Of a stretch of 64,000 nucleotides of DNA, positions 1 to 11,527 are shown in pieces. The notes below the pieces were generated by a model that did not search any database, had not been told where the DNA came from, and saw only the letters and a list, made by a program, of their open reading frames with translations. The position numbers were made by a program, and so were the translations under genes. Each line of letters begins with the position of its first letter. Position 1 is the stretch's first letter. The stretch lies in the NCBI GenBank assembly GCA_033964015.1, contig CM066915.1, positions 15,354,372 to 15,418,371 on the forward strand. Direction: 5' to 3'. Source of the stretch: Scolanthus callimorphus. Lineage: Eukaryota; Cnidaria; Anthozoa; Actiniaria; Edwardsiidae.

Positions 1-11
1 CCTTTTTTCAG

Positions 12-211
12 ATGCAAGTCGTGTGGCCGTCATTCGGATATCCACCAAACCAAAGATCTTGATCGACCTTAAAAGCACCAACACCATGGCGGAATTGAGG
101 GAGAGGATCGATGGTATACCATATAAGGAAGGAGGCACCAAAACACACAAGGCCCTGAAACTGGCAAGAACGAAACTGTTTGACAGACAAGGTCGCCCTG
201 GAGTACTGAAG
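12..211 (+). CDS. von Willebrand factor A domain gene, internal exon (first half of domain)
   Basis: This exon encodes the first-half strands and helices of a vWA domain, the adhesion fold of matrilins, collagen VI/XII and related extracellular proteins. It starts after a pyrimidine-rich tract and AG at 10-11 and ends at AAG|GTAAAC. The phase is 1 at the left and 0 at the right. The translation reads DASRVAVIRIS, then a stretch containing EGGTKTHKAL, whose Thr fits the MIDAS threonine loop. It ends GRPGVLK and continues naturally into the exon at 1081. The DxSxS part of the MIDAS would lie in an exon left of the window. The family is clear from the fold pattern across both exons; which vWA protein it is cannot be told. 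Confidence 0.8.
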
Positions 212-1080
212 GTAAACGTCGCAAAATTGACAAGCGGACGCACTGATTTGGAGATCGCCCAGTGCCCCTGCGTCCCTAAAACAATCTTTTCTCATAAAGA
301 GAAGACTGAGACACCGTAAGAGATCAGACACCATAAGCTCGCCCATGCAAAGCCAAAGACCCCAAAATGTGAAGACGCCCCTTTGCATTGTGCAATAAGT
401 TTCCCAAACTCGATCCCAAGCATCCCAGACAGTCGCGTAGAGACAACAGAGAACGTTGAATGCAGAACCATAATGCAAGTATAAAATCCATAAGTTTTTC
501 AACCAGGACGCGAAACTGCTTCATTGAGTTCGATATCTGGATATATTAAGCTTCTGATGTCCACAAAAAACCTTCTAATGTCCAAAATACAAGGGTCTAT
601 TGGATATGATGACTAATGGACGCGACATTCTGTTCAAATTCACATGAAACTTTAAACGATTGACGACTCAATACTACTAAAACGACTATCGTGAAATCTG
701 AAAAAATGACTAGTCCTAGTCCTAGGCCCTTTCTGGATTTAACAAGCGACGGTGACTTTTAGCAGAAACATATAACTTAGTTCAAATATGTAACGGCGAA
801 CCAAGCTGTGGATTATTCGTTGCCAGTTTATGACCATAATTGGTCAATAATGAACATAATACTTCATTTTCGCTCAAATAAAGTAGAGTAACAGTGCTAA
901 GTGATAATATGCTAACATTTAACATCTTTCAACAACATTATTTTCAAAATCTGTTCAACTATTCTGCGAATATTCCGCAGCTAAAGCAATGTATGTTTGC
1001 TACACGTTTCAACTCACTTATATGTTTCTGCTTTTAGTCAATTAAAATGAGAACTGAAAAACGCTTGTATTCCATTCTAG
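212..1080 (+). other. intron of the vWA gene
   Basis: This 869-bp AT-rich intron has GTAAAC at its 5' end and a TTCCATTCTAG acceptor. Open frames inside it on the - strand look accidental. I see no repeat structure in it. Confidence 0.75.
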
Positions 1081-1309
1081 CTGCTAATGCTGATCACTGA
1101 CGGAGTGTCCGAGTACCAACAAGGCGTTGCTCAGGAAGCCAGGCGCATGCGCAGAGCAGGTGTACATATGATGGCAATAGGAATTGGAAAGCTCATCAAC
1201 AAAGCAGAGTTATTATCTGTTGCCTCGTCACCAGAAGATTCTCTAGTGGTCGACACATTTGAAGAGCTCTATGCAAGGGTGGATCAAATCAAAATCAGAC
1301 TCTGTGAAG
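1081..1309 (+). CDS. von Willebrand factor A domain gene, internal exon (second half of domain)
   Basis: This exon continues the vWA domain of the exon at 12-211 in phase 0 and ends in phase 1 at GAAG|GTTTGT. It begins LLMLITDGVSEYQ; LITDG is the strand carrying the MIDAS aspartate. A later stretch, AGVHMMAIGIG, is the usual vWA strand pattern, and VDTFEELYARV is the last helix. A phase-1 right boundary is typical of modular extracellular domains, so further domains probably follow, but no later exon is recognisable before the repeats begin at 2.1 kb. The product is probably a secreted or membrane-anchored adhesion protein; this is inferred from the domain type only. Confidence 0.85.
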
Positions 1310-2103
1310 GTTTGTGCCTCACAATGCCTAGAAAATAACCTTTTGCAAGAACAATAATATTAAATTAATCATATTAATTATAGATCAATGGTGTTGAGCC
1401 ATCAGTGTAGTGTATGCCTCCTGCAAAGTTTCAGAAAATCTCGCAAAAGAACCTGGCCTGATGTTTATGGGTTATGGGAAAGCTTCTAATAGCGAATAGT
1501 TTTTTTTAAGAATTAAGCTTGCTTCAATAGATTGGTTTTTGAAAATCTAGCAAATTTGCAAAATGTTCAAGGTGTTTTTGTTTGCAAGAAAGACAAACGT
1601 CTAAGGAAGTATTCAAGTGTACATAAGTAGTTAGTATATACCAGCTCGGCAACCTCCTAAGAACGAGCAATTTGATTGGTTTAGAATCTCGGAATCTGAG
1701 ACATTATTTACCTCCGAAACAGTAGATATTGTGTCGGCATTCCAAACTACATGTAGTGACAGATGTTTACGGCGATTTTTATTAAAAGGGGGACGAAAAG
1801 GCAGTCAACAAAACTAAGAAGTAACAAATTAGATTTTGTCTCGAAATCGGTCTCTTAATAATAAAGTCTGTTGCACTGAAACCCGACAGGCAAGGCATGA
1901 ATGAAATTTTTATTTGGGCATGCATTTTTCCCGTTATTTTATAACTTTTACAAAAACCTAGACTATAAACTACAACATACCTAGAAAATACAGTCAAAAG
2001 AGCTTATGCACCAGTCAACTGAGACCCCGGCCCCAGGACAGGGCAGGGAATTAACACGTATTTAACAGCATTAATTACGGGGGGAGGGGGGACAGGGATT
2101 TTA
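1310..2103. other. non-coding, AT-rich; nothing recognised
   Basis: This is the intron or downstream region of the vWA gene. I see no exon with both splice sites and a vWA-compatible frame, and no repeat. Confidence 0.5.
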
Positions 2104-2876
2104 GAGTTTGCCTAATGGTCGCGGGTCGCGGGTCGCGGGTCGCGAGTAAAAGGCGCGGGCGCGGGTGCGGGTAAAAAAGGTGCGGGTGCGGGTAAAAGGT
2201 GCGGGTGCAGGTAAAAAGGTGCGGGTCTTGAAAATGGTCTAAAAATGCCAAATCAGACACTGACTTCTTCGGGCACTTAATAAAGCTGTATTTTTGAACT
2301 GTACCGCGGTGCTCGTAATTCGTAAGCTCCTATTCTACTATTCTACCGAGCGAAAGCTCATGATGATAACCGGCGACTTCTCTTTCCGCTTGGCTTGGAT
2401 GGCAAAAGGTGAATTACATAGCTTGCGATGATCCGCTCAAACATAGATATGATAAAGTACTTCCTCTCCAATTCATTACTACGTAGTTTATTCCAACAAG
2501 TGAAAACATAATAGAGGGACGTTACGGTTTCCAGTTTCTTGCTCCGCTGGTTCTTAATAATAAAGTAACGTTGTGTAGATTGTCAAATAATTCTATAAAT
2601 GAATGCTCCGTCAGACCACTTCTACTGGCTTCAACGTCAACTTTTGTTGGCACGAGATACAAGGTGTATCCTAGGTAAGCGATAGGCAAACAGGGGCTTA
2701 CGAATTATGAGCTCCTGGTACGAATACAGCACCAAAATACAACTTTACTAAGTGCCCGAAGTAACCAGTGTCTGATTTGGTATTTTTAGACCATTTTCAA
2801 GACCCGCACTTTTTACCCGCACCCGCGCCCGCACCTTTTACTCGCGACCCGCGACCCGCGACCATTAGACAAACTC
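2104..2876. mobile_element. foldback element with GC-rich subterminal tandem repeats
   Basis: The ends are inverted repeats starting GAGTTTG(C/T)CTAATGGTC. Inside each end are tandem copies of CGCGGGT and GTGCGGGTAAAA-type units (2118-2225 and, inverted, 2800-2862). The arms continue inward through the AATCAGACACTG and CTTCGGGCACTTA motifs and the AATTCGTAAGCTCC region, giving arms of roughly 230 bp around a short unique core. There is no transposase frame and no convincing target duplication. A second family member is at 18783-20450. Superfamily unknown. Confidence 0.75.
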
Positions 2877-2969
2877 GGGACTTTAACACGAACCTTCTAT
2901 AGCGGGGATATTCAGCGGGGGATTAACGCTTAACCGGAAGTTCGATATCGTGCGAAAAAATATTGGTTT

Positions 2970-3450
2970 AAGACCGGGGTCGGAGGATTTTGGAGGGATC
3001 ACTTCATTTTTGGGCGAGTGAAAGGGGAGGATCTCTCGAAACCTGAAGCCCTGAAAGGGGGGACCATAAACAATTTTATAAGGAGTGATTCCAGCAACTT
3101 CTATATCATTTTTCTAGTTCATTTCACTCAAAATTTCGGCGCGCTTAGGAATGACATGTAATATGGTTCTGGAGAACTTGCGCAACGAAAACAATACGCT
3201 CGTGGCGCTTTAATAAATGGAATGGCTATGAATGCCGTTACAAGAGAAAGTGTATCTTGGCAAGGACAAACACAAACCCCAAAAGCCCTCCATTGATAGG
3301 CCTTGCGGGCCGTCACTATGTTCGAAAGAAGATCCCTTAGTAAGCGTGAGTTCGACGTTACAAGCGTAGAAATTCGCCATTTGGGCCGCGTTTCACGCAC
3401 ATGAATAATAATAATTTCATTATTTGTGGCGCGCATTTCGCGCATGAAGA
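2970..3450. repeat. two dispersed repeat fragments
   Basis: Positions about 2975-3060 match, inverted, 26404-26512 (shared TTTTTGGGCGAG and GATCACTTCA). Positions about 3125-3450 match the inside of the Harbinger-like element at 16548-17561; both contain AAAATTTCGGCGCGCTT, the GTTCGACGTTACAAG/CTTCGACGTTACAAG motif and CATGAATAATAATAATTTC versus AATGAATAATAATAATTTC. These look like a decayed copy of that family. The open frame on the - strand here is not a gene. Confidence 0.6.
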
Positions 3451-3704
3451 ATAAAACCTACAGGCTTTTTTCACTATACGCAGAAAATGAAACGTTAATC
3501 TACCTTTTCTCTAATGATGAAATGCGTTTATCAAAATTAGTTAATTGCGCTTCGCCATGTTACGAAAAGTCCCCATGTTAAATTCCCCGCTCTGTCCAGG
3601 AGGCCGAGGGGCCGGGGTGTCAATAGGCATTATCACGGTTTCCGCTGCCATTTTGTTCAGTAGGTAAGCCGTGCAAAAGTCCACATAAACTCTGCAAACG
3701 CGAA

Positions 3705-3709
3705 GTGAA
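3705..3709. repeat. 5-bp target-site duplication, left
   Basis: GTGAA immediately precedes the LTR at 3710 and is repeated at 6707-6711 immediately after the other LTR. A 5-bp duplication fits BEL/Pao integration. Confidence 0.8.
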
Positions 3710-3837
3710 TGTTGGAAAGTTTTTGGGTTTTCACATGTTTATTCCAACTATTTATCCAGACAAGAGTGGCGCGCGCGCATATTAACATTATTGCGTCATA
3801 ATACATAGGTATCCTGAAATCACATATCTTCACAACA
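3710..3837 (-). repeat. BEL/Pao 3' LTR
   Basis: This is a short LTR, TGTTGGAAAG...CTTCACAACA as read on the + strand. It differs from its partner at 6577-6706 by only a few substitutions and small indels, so the insertion is fairly recent. Confidence 0.85.
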
Positions 3838-3947
3838 TTCTCCCCGGCGGCACTATAATCAGTTTATGTATAAAGGTAGTATGCTATTCATAAGTCCGAT
3901 AACTTATATTAGATTGCATCATTTTTTGCAAGGTTCTTTAGACGTAG

Positions 3948-6560
3948 TTAGGCTTGCTCTGCAGCGGCCTTCTGGGAGTGTTCTGTCTCTTCAGAGGCCT
4001 CTAGCGGATAGAGCTTCTCGATTGGTCGTTTCAGACGATTGTCGTTGCTTGTCCTTACTAATGCCGATCTCACGAGGCCATCTTTGCCAGGATATAGTTC
4101 CTCGATCACCGCTAGTTTCCACTGGTTTCTTGTACAGTTGTCATGGATTAGGATTTTCTTGTAGAGATCGATTGGGCAGGCTGCATTCTCTTAACCTTGT
4201 CAAATATTCTTTGCGCCAAGTTAACCAGAATCTGTTCGGTAGTGTAGTGCTTGGCTCTTCTGGTCAGGCCATGTTTTGTGTCTCCATCTGGGTTATATAA
4301 CTCGACTGCATCTCTAAAGCTGCATGTCTTGCACAAGGAAGTGGAGGGCGTGAGAGGAAACCCGTCTTCTATGTCTGTGTATGTCAGAGATCTGCTATTA
4401 AGAACAGCTTCCACCTCAGTTAGTATTGTGTTGAGCTCGATATAGTTCAACGAGGCTTTGCCCAGTGTTTTCTTGAGACATCGTTTCACTGAGCCAAATA
4501 GGCGCTCGTAAAATCCTCCCCAACAAGGAGCTCGCTCTGCTATGAACTGCCACTTGACAGCACGATTGGCGAGAAATGTTAAGATACAGTCTTCAACGTC
4601 TTCATCATCTTCTGTTGGAACGTTCTCTTCGAGTCCTAGTTCTTTAGATGCTGCTTTAAATTGTTTGGCGTTGTCTGATATCATTGCCTCGGGAACGCCA
4701 CGTCTACTATTGAATCTTCGGAATGCCCTGATGAAGGATAGGGCTGCTGAGTCATCTACCAGTTCAAGGTGTATTGCTCTAATAGAAGCACAAGTGAAGA
4801 GGCAGATGTTTACCTGCGTTGGTGTTTTAGTGGATTCTCGTACAAATAACGGACCCGCATAATCAACGCCGGTGAATTGGAATGCATGTTCTCCTGTCAC
4901 TCGTGATTTAGGCAGTGGAGGAGTAGCGACAGACTGGTAAGGGCGTCCTTCACATTTCTTGCAGGTCACACATTTTTTCAAAGTGCTTTTAACTACTTGT
5001 CTTCCACTCGGAATCCAGTAATGCTGCCTGATCTCCATTAGGGTATCTCGTACTCCGTTATGCATCACTCTTTGATGTGCTGCTTGTATGATCAACTTCG
5101 TAATAACGCTCTCTTTTGGGAGTAAAATCGGAAACAGCGCTTCCTTATGAAGTGTTGCGCATTCACATTCAATTCTCCCGCGACATTTGATGAGTAGATC
5201 TGATGTGTCGAGGAATAGTTCAAGTTGTTGTATAATGGCGGTGAACTTGGACGTCAGCTTGGTGTTGGATGTAAGGAGGTCTTTGACGATTTTGAAGTGA
5301 TTGTATTGCACGTTTTGTAGGAGGAGAGTTTGCGCTCTTTTGATATCCTCCGCAGTCACTACGTTAGAGATCGATGACGTTTTCTTTTTGCATTTATCGA
5401 TGAACCGCAGAAGGAATGCCAGTACTCTGTTGAGAAAGCTGAGGTTGTTGTGTTTTTCAAGACCTAGAGACTTCAGTAGATCACGCTCTTGCTCGTTAGT
5501 GGCTGATACGTGCGGGTGTTGTATGTAGTGCTCTGATATTTCTTGCGGTATTTGTAGTGTTTCCCTCTTTGGCCATGTTTGTTCATCACATGATAGCCAT
5601 TGTGGTCCTTGTAACCACTGCGTGCTTTTCTTGATTAATGTGTTACCATTCATGCCTCTTGTGACCTGGTCGGCAGGGTTGTGTGCCGAGGGGCAATAGC
5701 CCCACGTGTGCGTTTCTGTGAGGTGATAGATCTTCCCTACTTTTGCCGCAATAAATGAGGGAAGTTTTTTCTTAGATGCTAGCCACGTGGTACGATTTGA
5801 GAGTCGTTCCACATGTAAACTTGAAAGCTTCCAATCACCGGTTCAATATCCGTGCAATCTAGTTGGCAAGGTTGGCTCCAAGAAGTGCTGTCATCAATTC
5901 TATTCGAGGTAGAGTAATGGTTTTGATTGGCGCGACTCTACTTTTTGCCATTAGTAATATGCTGCTTCCGTCCGAACTTCTCAGGCTCTGGTGCTGCTGT
6001 CACAAAATACATGTAGTTGTGTGTTGGCTTAATCTGAAGACGAGTACGATCTTGAGAGTTCCAATGTTTGTAAGTCTTTTATTGTGTTAATCCACGACTT
6101 CCACTCCTCATTTAGAGTACCTGTCAGCTCTTCGTCCCAATCAACGTTTTCCAGAGGTCTTGCATGAGGATTTTAGCTCTAACTGTGAATGGTACAACCC
6201 AGCCTAATGGGTCAAAAAGCTTAGCGGTGATTGTTAAAGCTGAACGAAGGAAACTTGGTCAGTACACTCGCGTCTTGTATGATTTTGTCAAGCGATAGCT
6301 TTAATGTGTCGCGTCCTGATTTCCACACGAGACATAATACTTTTACAATAGTCGGCGCTCCTTCCATGTCCTTCTCGATTTATCTCTTGAGATCTTTGTC
6401 ATTTGTGGTCCACTGACGTAGGTTCATTCCTGCTTCTTCAATTATCTTTCGTGATGTGTGTTAATACTCTTGCGCATCGTCTCTAGAAGTCGTGCCAGAG
6501 AGGATATCATCCATGTATATGGTTTCCTTCCAGGTATATGGAAGGTTCTTGGTTTATTCT
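3948..6560 (-). pseudogene. degenerate BEL/Pao pol remnant (RT end, RNase H, integrase, DUF5641)
   Basis: Read on the - strand, an RT catalytic motif (YMDDILSG) occurs near 6500 and is followed by a stop and several frame breaks. The longest open part, 5812-4148, carries HNPADQVTRG (end of RNase H), an HHCC zinc-binding module ending CVTCKKC, and an integrase core. All three acidic residues of that core are visible: D in FTGVDYAGP, D in MISDNAKQF, and E in WGGFYERLFGSVK. A C-terminal DUF5641 region then breaks frame twice near 4190-4240 and reaches a stop at 3948. The protein cannot be made intact. The motif order is typical of BEL/Pao elements. Confidence 0.85.
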
Positions 6561-6576
6561 CGGGTTTTGGCACCAA
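6559..6576 (-). other. putative primer-binding site of the LTR element
   Basis: TTGGTGCCAAAACCCGAG on the - strand lies directly inside the 5' LTR. It has the TGGTGCC...CCCG form expected for pairing with a tRNA 3' end. The tRNA species is not determined. Confidence 0.65.
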
Positions 6577-6706
6577 TGTTGGAAAGTGTTTGGGTTTTCA
6601 GATGTTTATTCCAACTAATTATCCAGACAAGAGTGGCGCGCGCGCATAGTAACATTATTGCGTCATAATATACAGGTATCCTGAAATCACACATATCTTC
6701 ACAACA
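6577..6706 (-). repeat. BEL/Pao 5' LTR
   Basis: This is the partner of 3710-3837 and has the same TG...CA termini. The GTGAA duplication follows at 6707-6711. Confidence 0.85.
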
Positions 6707-6711
6707 GTGAA

Positions 6712-7290
6712 ATCGTTGCGAAAATATATCGGTAAAATATGAATCGTAGCATTGAGATGGCTAAAACAGTTTACCTGTAAAGTTTGGAGGTTATAGCTAC
6801 TGTGTGCATCGATGCGTAAAAAGCCTGTCAAAAAGTACAGGGTAGATGTGGGAAACTAAAAACTGCAATCGCTCGCTTTATAGAGAGTTTAGGAAGCTGA
6901 AATTTAGTAGAGTGATTGCTTGAAAATAGAATTACTTTACGCTAAGTACTTTGTTGATATCTGCAATATTGTCGCAACGATTTCATTTGGCGTTTGCAGA
7001 GTTAATGTGGGATTTTGCACTGCTTGCCTACCGAACAAAATGGCGCATAATTTCCATCACAAAGTTCGTCACAAACGAGACTTCAGAGTAAGTTTAGTTC
7101 TCCATCTTCTTGCCTCAAACCTTTTTCACCAGGTTTCGTAAAGCTGTTTTATCCTTCTGATCAGGTTGTCTTCAAATATCCATTGTTAAATGGTGTTTAT
7201 TCAATCCATTTTTCCAGCAAACTACTCTGTGCTGCCGACGAATAATTTTCATCTCGGAACATTTTCGGCGAATATGCTTACAAATGCTCT
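6712..7290. other. non-coding; nothing recognised
   Basis: This is AT-rich sequence between mobile elements. Short open frames are not supported by splice sites or familiar motifs. Confidence 0.5.
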
Positions 7291-7497
7291 CCGGCGTGAA
7301 CTTTTGAAAATCCCCTGAGAGGAGTCACCTCGGTAGACGAGAAGCGTTATCCATTGTTAACGACCATAATAGATCACGGAAAAGGAAATTGAAATTCTAA
7401 GGCACCTAATTTTGGCAGGAGCGCCCAACGACATGGGTAACGCCTCTCGTCCCCTCAAGGTGACTCCTCTCAGGGGAATTTCAAAAGTTCACGCCGG
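7291..7497. mobile_element. hairpin MITE
   Basis: This 207-bp element has near-identical inverted arms of about 60 bp beginning CCGGCGTGAACTTTTGAAA and containing CCTGAGAGGAGTCACC. There is no coding capacity. No certain target duplication is visible. Confidence 0.8.
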
Positions 7498-8824
7498 TAC
7501 GCAATGTTGTGTTGAGTCAAAGCCATGCATTTTGGTTTAGTTTTAGTTTTGGTTTGGTTTAGTTTAGTTCAGAATGAATTTTGAGGCCAAAAGGACTTCG
7601 CTCATTTCTCGGCACCGTATTGGAGTTGTTCACTAAAATTCGGTAAGGCAAAAAGGACATCTACTCTATTATACTGTCAGGAAACAGGAAAGGAAAATCT
7701 CAGCTGAAAAGTTGGAAATTAAGCAAAGGAATAGAGGATGCATAATTTCAGTTCAGAAGTGAAACAAAACCCTCCTCCTTGCAAAAACTTCCTTTGACAT
7801 CAAGCTTTCAATTGCCAGGTAAGATATGAAGAGTACAAGTACTCATGTCTAGATATAGCCCCAATATTGCGTCCTGCAATAAATGTAAGCATCTAAGTCA
7901 TCTAGATTTCGTCGAAGTCATCGCGCGCCAGCCAAGAACTCGATTCCGATTTGCTTTCACAGGCACATAAAAGGGTACTAGTGCTGTCTGTTGAAAACCA
8001 AAAACGTGGTACTTAGCCGTGTTTTTATAGAAATAGGAGGCCATATTTAATTTTACCCCACTTTGTCCATTCACTGATTTCAGAAAATCGGTTAAATTTA
8101 TTCAAAGAAAACGATACCAAGTAGAACGCTGAATGGTTGTTTTATTGACTGGCAAAAAATGACACAAATCGGGGAACGTTTGATAACTAAACTCGGTGTC
8201 TAAAACTTCGTTGTTTTGCCTTTGAATAGGTGTGCGCCACCTTAAATGCTCTTCAATTTGAACCCAGATCCTCCTTGAATTAAAATGATACAATATCTTG
8301 CTCGCTACAGGTCCAATTTTGTTGAAAATCCCTTGGATTGTCCACTTTTTTCCGCACCTTTTCGAAGTAACAAAAACTTACAAACTTTCGACTGTCAAGA
8401 TGAACAATGTGTTTATGCAAATTATTTGTGAATGCAAATCAGCTAAGATTACGTGAGTATTGTCACGCGCGTAGTTTTAAAACGCTAGCAGAACTTTATA
8501 ATTGTTTTCCTGACTTAAACTTCGATAGGTTGCCTCGCGGGTATATACTAATTAACACTTATTCTATTTCAATTTCGGTGGATAGTGGCTTTATGAATAT
8601 CTACCACTATCCACCACAATTAGTGGCATACTTCCAGATTGGAGGCCTTTATCACGCAATATTGATTAATAATATAATATATAGATTTAGGCAATGCCTA
8701 AAAGCGGAACTCCAATCACACACACCCCACATGGTGTGCATGGTTTATTCTTATAACAAATGTATCCATTTTTGCCTTCGGCGCGGGGAGTTACCAGAAA
8801 ATGGAATCCAGTATTCAATTCTAC
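7498..8824. other. non-coding; dispersed-repeat traces
   Basis: There is no supported gene. Positions about 8713-8770 resemble, inverted, 30095-30160 (shared TTATAAGAATAAACCATGCA), so the 157-codon frame at 8407-8880 runs through repeat DNA and is probably chance. Confidence 0.5.
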
Positions 8825-9083
8825 ACATCCGTATTAGTAAAATTGCAAAGTTTGGTGAAGATTGCTTGAATACTGGCTGAGATATGAATTTTCAAAACTT
8901 GGTATTCTGGCTTATATTTTTACAAGAAAATTTATGGGACCATGCCCGTCCAGCCTCGAGTTGACGTATTTGCCCATATATTTCTTTGTAAAAAGTAAGC
9001 CAGAATACAAAGTTTTTTGAAAATCCATATCTCAGCCAGTTTTCAAGTCTTTTTAAACTTTGCAGTTTTACTAATACGGATGT
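8825..9083. mobile_element. hairpin MITE with long arms
   Basis: The inverted arms are about 110 bp, start ACATCCGTATTAGTAAAA, and include GGCTGAGATATG and CTGGCTTA motifs, around a short spacer. There is no coding frame. Confidence 0.8.
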
Positions 9084-10721
9084 ATTAGTAAAACTTTGAC
9101 ACCATGATTTGACACCATGCTACAACGTTTTACGTAAATGCAGTACATGATGGGAAGATCGAGCGAATACCGCCGGGGGGGGGGGGATTTTGAATACTCA
9201 GCTGTCAATCAAATGGCGGAGTTCAGTGACAATTGACATTAGTCAGAAACTGAAGATTCAGCATAAAATCTCTAATCTGGAGCAAATGGCAGCAAGTTGA
9301 ATTTTCACGTTTACTCAGAACGTATTGGATTTGGGTCACGTGACCCAGTTAGTGCAAGTGGCCTATTCCTGCATTCTGATTGGCTGTATTTTCTGTTGCC
9401 TGGTATAAATACTGCCCTATACATTAGCATTTTGAACTGCACTCACTGAGACTGAGGCGCCGGCGCATTAGTACCATAGCAATATGAGGCAGTACGGTCC
9501 GGTTTGTTGAATTTATACATGCATGGCATGGTGAAACATGTAGTGGAATATACTGAATTGTTTTCAATCCTGTTTTCAGGCCATGCCCGAGTCGATGAGC
9601 AGGACATCACATTCAGCACACCAGAGCTCTAACTTGATAATCAGCTATCGGTTTTGCAGTCTTGGTTACTGTGTGTAGTATGTAGATATATATATAGAGG
9701 AGATCGAAGATAATTACTCAGATTACAGGAAAATCTGAAACTGTCTGGCATGTACATTGCAGAACACAGGGATTGAATTTAAGGGAAAAAAACGAGGTCG
9801 CATTTTGGCGAAGGTTCAATTTTTAGTCGCATTTTACAGACTGTGGGTGACAAAATTGCTTAAGTCGCAAAAGCGACTCATACAGGTGCAATTTCTAGCC
9901 GTGCAACAATAGTCTTATTGTGTACAGAAATCTAAACAATTATCAAGAGAAAATGATATATCATATATCATTTTCTTTTGCAATAATTGTGGAAATGGAT
10001 CCACGGTATTGTGAAATCTACTACATTATATCATTTAACATTATTATTATTATATCATTTTGCGTTTCTCTTTTGGTTCCTTCTCTAATATTATATCATT
10101 ATATTATGTATAGGTACATTTATCCCCAAAGTCAAGAGTGCTCAATGCGGGAAAATCCAAAATAAATTGTATCATTATATTACTAACAAAGATAGTGTAT
10201 ATTAAAAAAAATACTTTTTTAAAGGTAATTCCTTATAATTGATGTACTAATAACTTTTTAGGACAATCGAAGATTCAATAAAAAGAGGGGGTCACTGCTT
10301 GCTTGCATCATCAGGCAGTTAAAGAGCATATGACATGAAACTATTTTTTTTATATCATGAAGAAAGATCATCATCAGAGAAATATTTCTGCAAACTTTAA
10401 GAGAATTTCGATACGAAACAACAGAGTTATTGTCAGATAGCCAAATAGATCATATGACCATATGGTCATGTGACTTGTTAGAGTGTGACGTCGCATGGTT
10501 GGCTTGTTGGATTGCTGACAGACAGTCAAACACGAGTGAGTGATTCAGTTTGCAAGAAACCATCAAACAAGGGCAGATATTGCGCTGACTGTTACTGGCT
10601 GCAGAAACAGAATTCTAAAACTCTGATATGGTAAAAGTTTGCAGCCTTTTTGTACAACTGCTTCTTCCCTAAAATCAAGCCAAGGCGAGATCACAACAAA
10701 ACAGTGTGAACACTTTTCACC
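9084..10721. other. AT-rich non-coding region
   Basis: It contains a G homopolymer near 9175-9187 and repeated TATATCATT/ATTATA runs at 9950-10190. I recognise no gene or complete element. Confidence 0.5.
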
Positions 10722-11527
10722 AACGTGTGTTTCCAAAAAATATCCATACCCCCCACGGAAGGGTGTTCAGAAATGACCCCCCACCCCTCTGGAATTTCCG
10801 ATTTTGGTGCCTGGTTGTTAACTCCTCCACCCCTCTAGAATGTCCGCACGAAAATTGTTTACCCCTCAACCCCCTCTGGAAATTTCGATGTCGGAAAAAA
10901 CGTCGAAATCGACTGAATATGGGGTATACGGAGTATAATTGCAAAAGCGCGCTCCGAATAGGTGTAACAATATTTTCTAATCGTACTTTATAGCATTCAC
11001 AAATTGCGAACAGGGCGAAAAAAATGCTTTCAACGTTTGTAATTAGGAGTTTAAAAGAGAGTTGCTATTTGTGTAAATATTGCGTTCTTATCAAAAAAGA
11101 TGAACTGGGCAAGACGCCACGTTACGCATTCTCGTAATTTCACGCGTACAACAAACAGCAACTCACAGACCGCTTTAGACAGAAAACGTCAATAAAGATA
11201 TTAGTAAAAATGTAACCTGAACAATGGTCTCGTTTTACAAAAAAATAAAAATAAAAATAGATTACAAAAAAAAGAAACTTGTTTTGAATAAAGCAAGGTC
11301 GATAAACGGGTGCGCAAAATCTAGGGAAGCCATTCAGTTGTTATTATTCCCTTGGTGAACATGATCGTTTTTTGCGCTGAGGATTCTAGACACGCTTCTT
11401 TGCAGTTTCGCTACAGAAAACAGAGGGATTCTCAAATGACAAAACAAGAAGTTAATTTTACTATATTTCATTGTTTTTGTAAAGGTGATTAATTAATTGT
11501 AGAAAGCGTGAACCACAATTTTCCGGT

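Larger units (their letters stand above)
3710..6706 (-). mobile_element. BEL/Pao-type LTR retrotransposon, internally deleted
   Basis: This is a 2,997-bp element on the - strand bounded by two similar LTRs of 128 and 130 bp that begin TGTTG and end CAACA. GTGAA duplications flank it. Just inside the 5' LTR (6559-6576 on the - strand) is TTGGTGCCAAAACCCGAG, a plausible tRNA primer-binding site. A purine-rich tract, GGGGAGAA, sits beside the 3' LTR at about 3838-3845. Only the catalytic end of reverse transcriptase, RNase H and integrase remain. Gag, protease and the front of reverse transcriptase have been lost directly after the primer-binding site. The element therefore cannot be autonomous, though its ends look complete. 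Confidence 0.88.

Noticed and set aside
8407..8880. 157-codon open frame on the + strand
   Set aside because: It runs through dispersed-repeat DNA (shared with 30.1 kb) and into the hairpin MITE at 8825. No family pattern.
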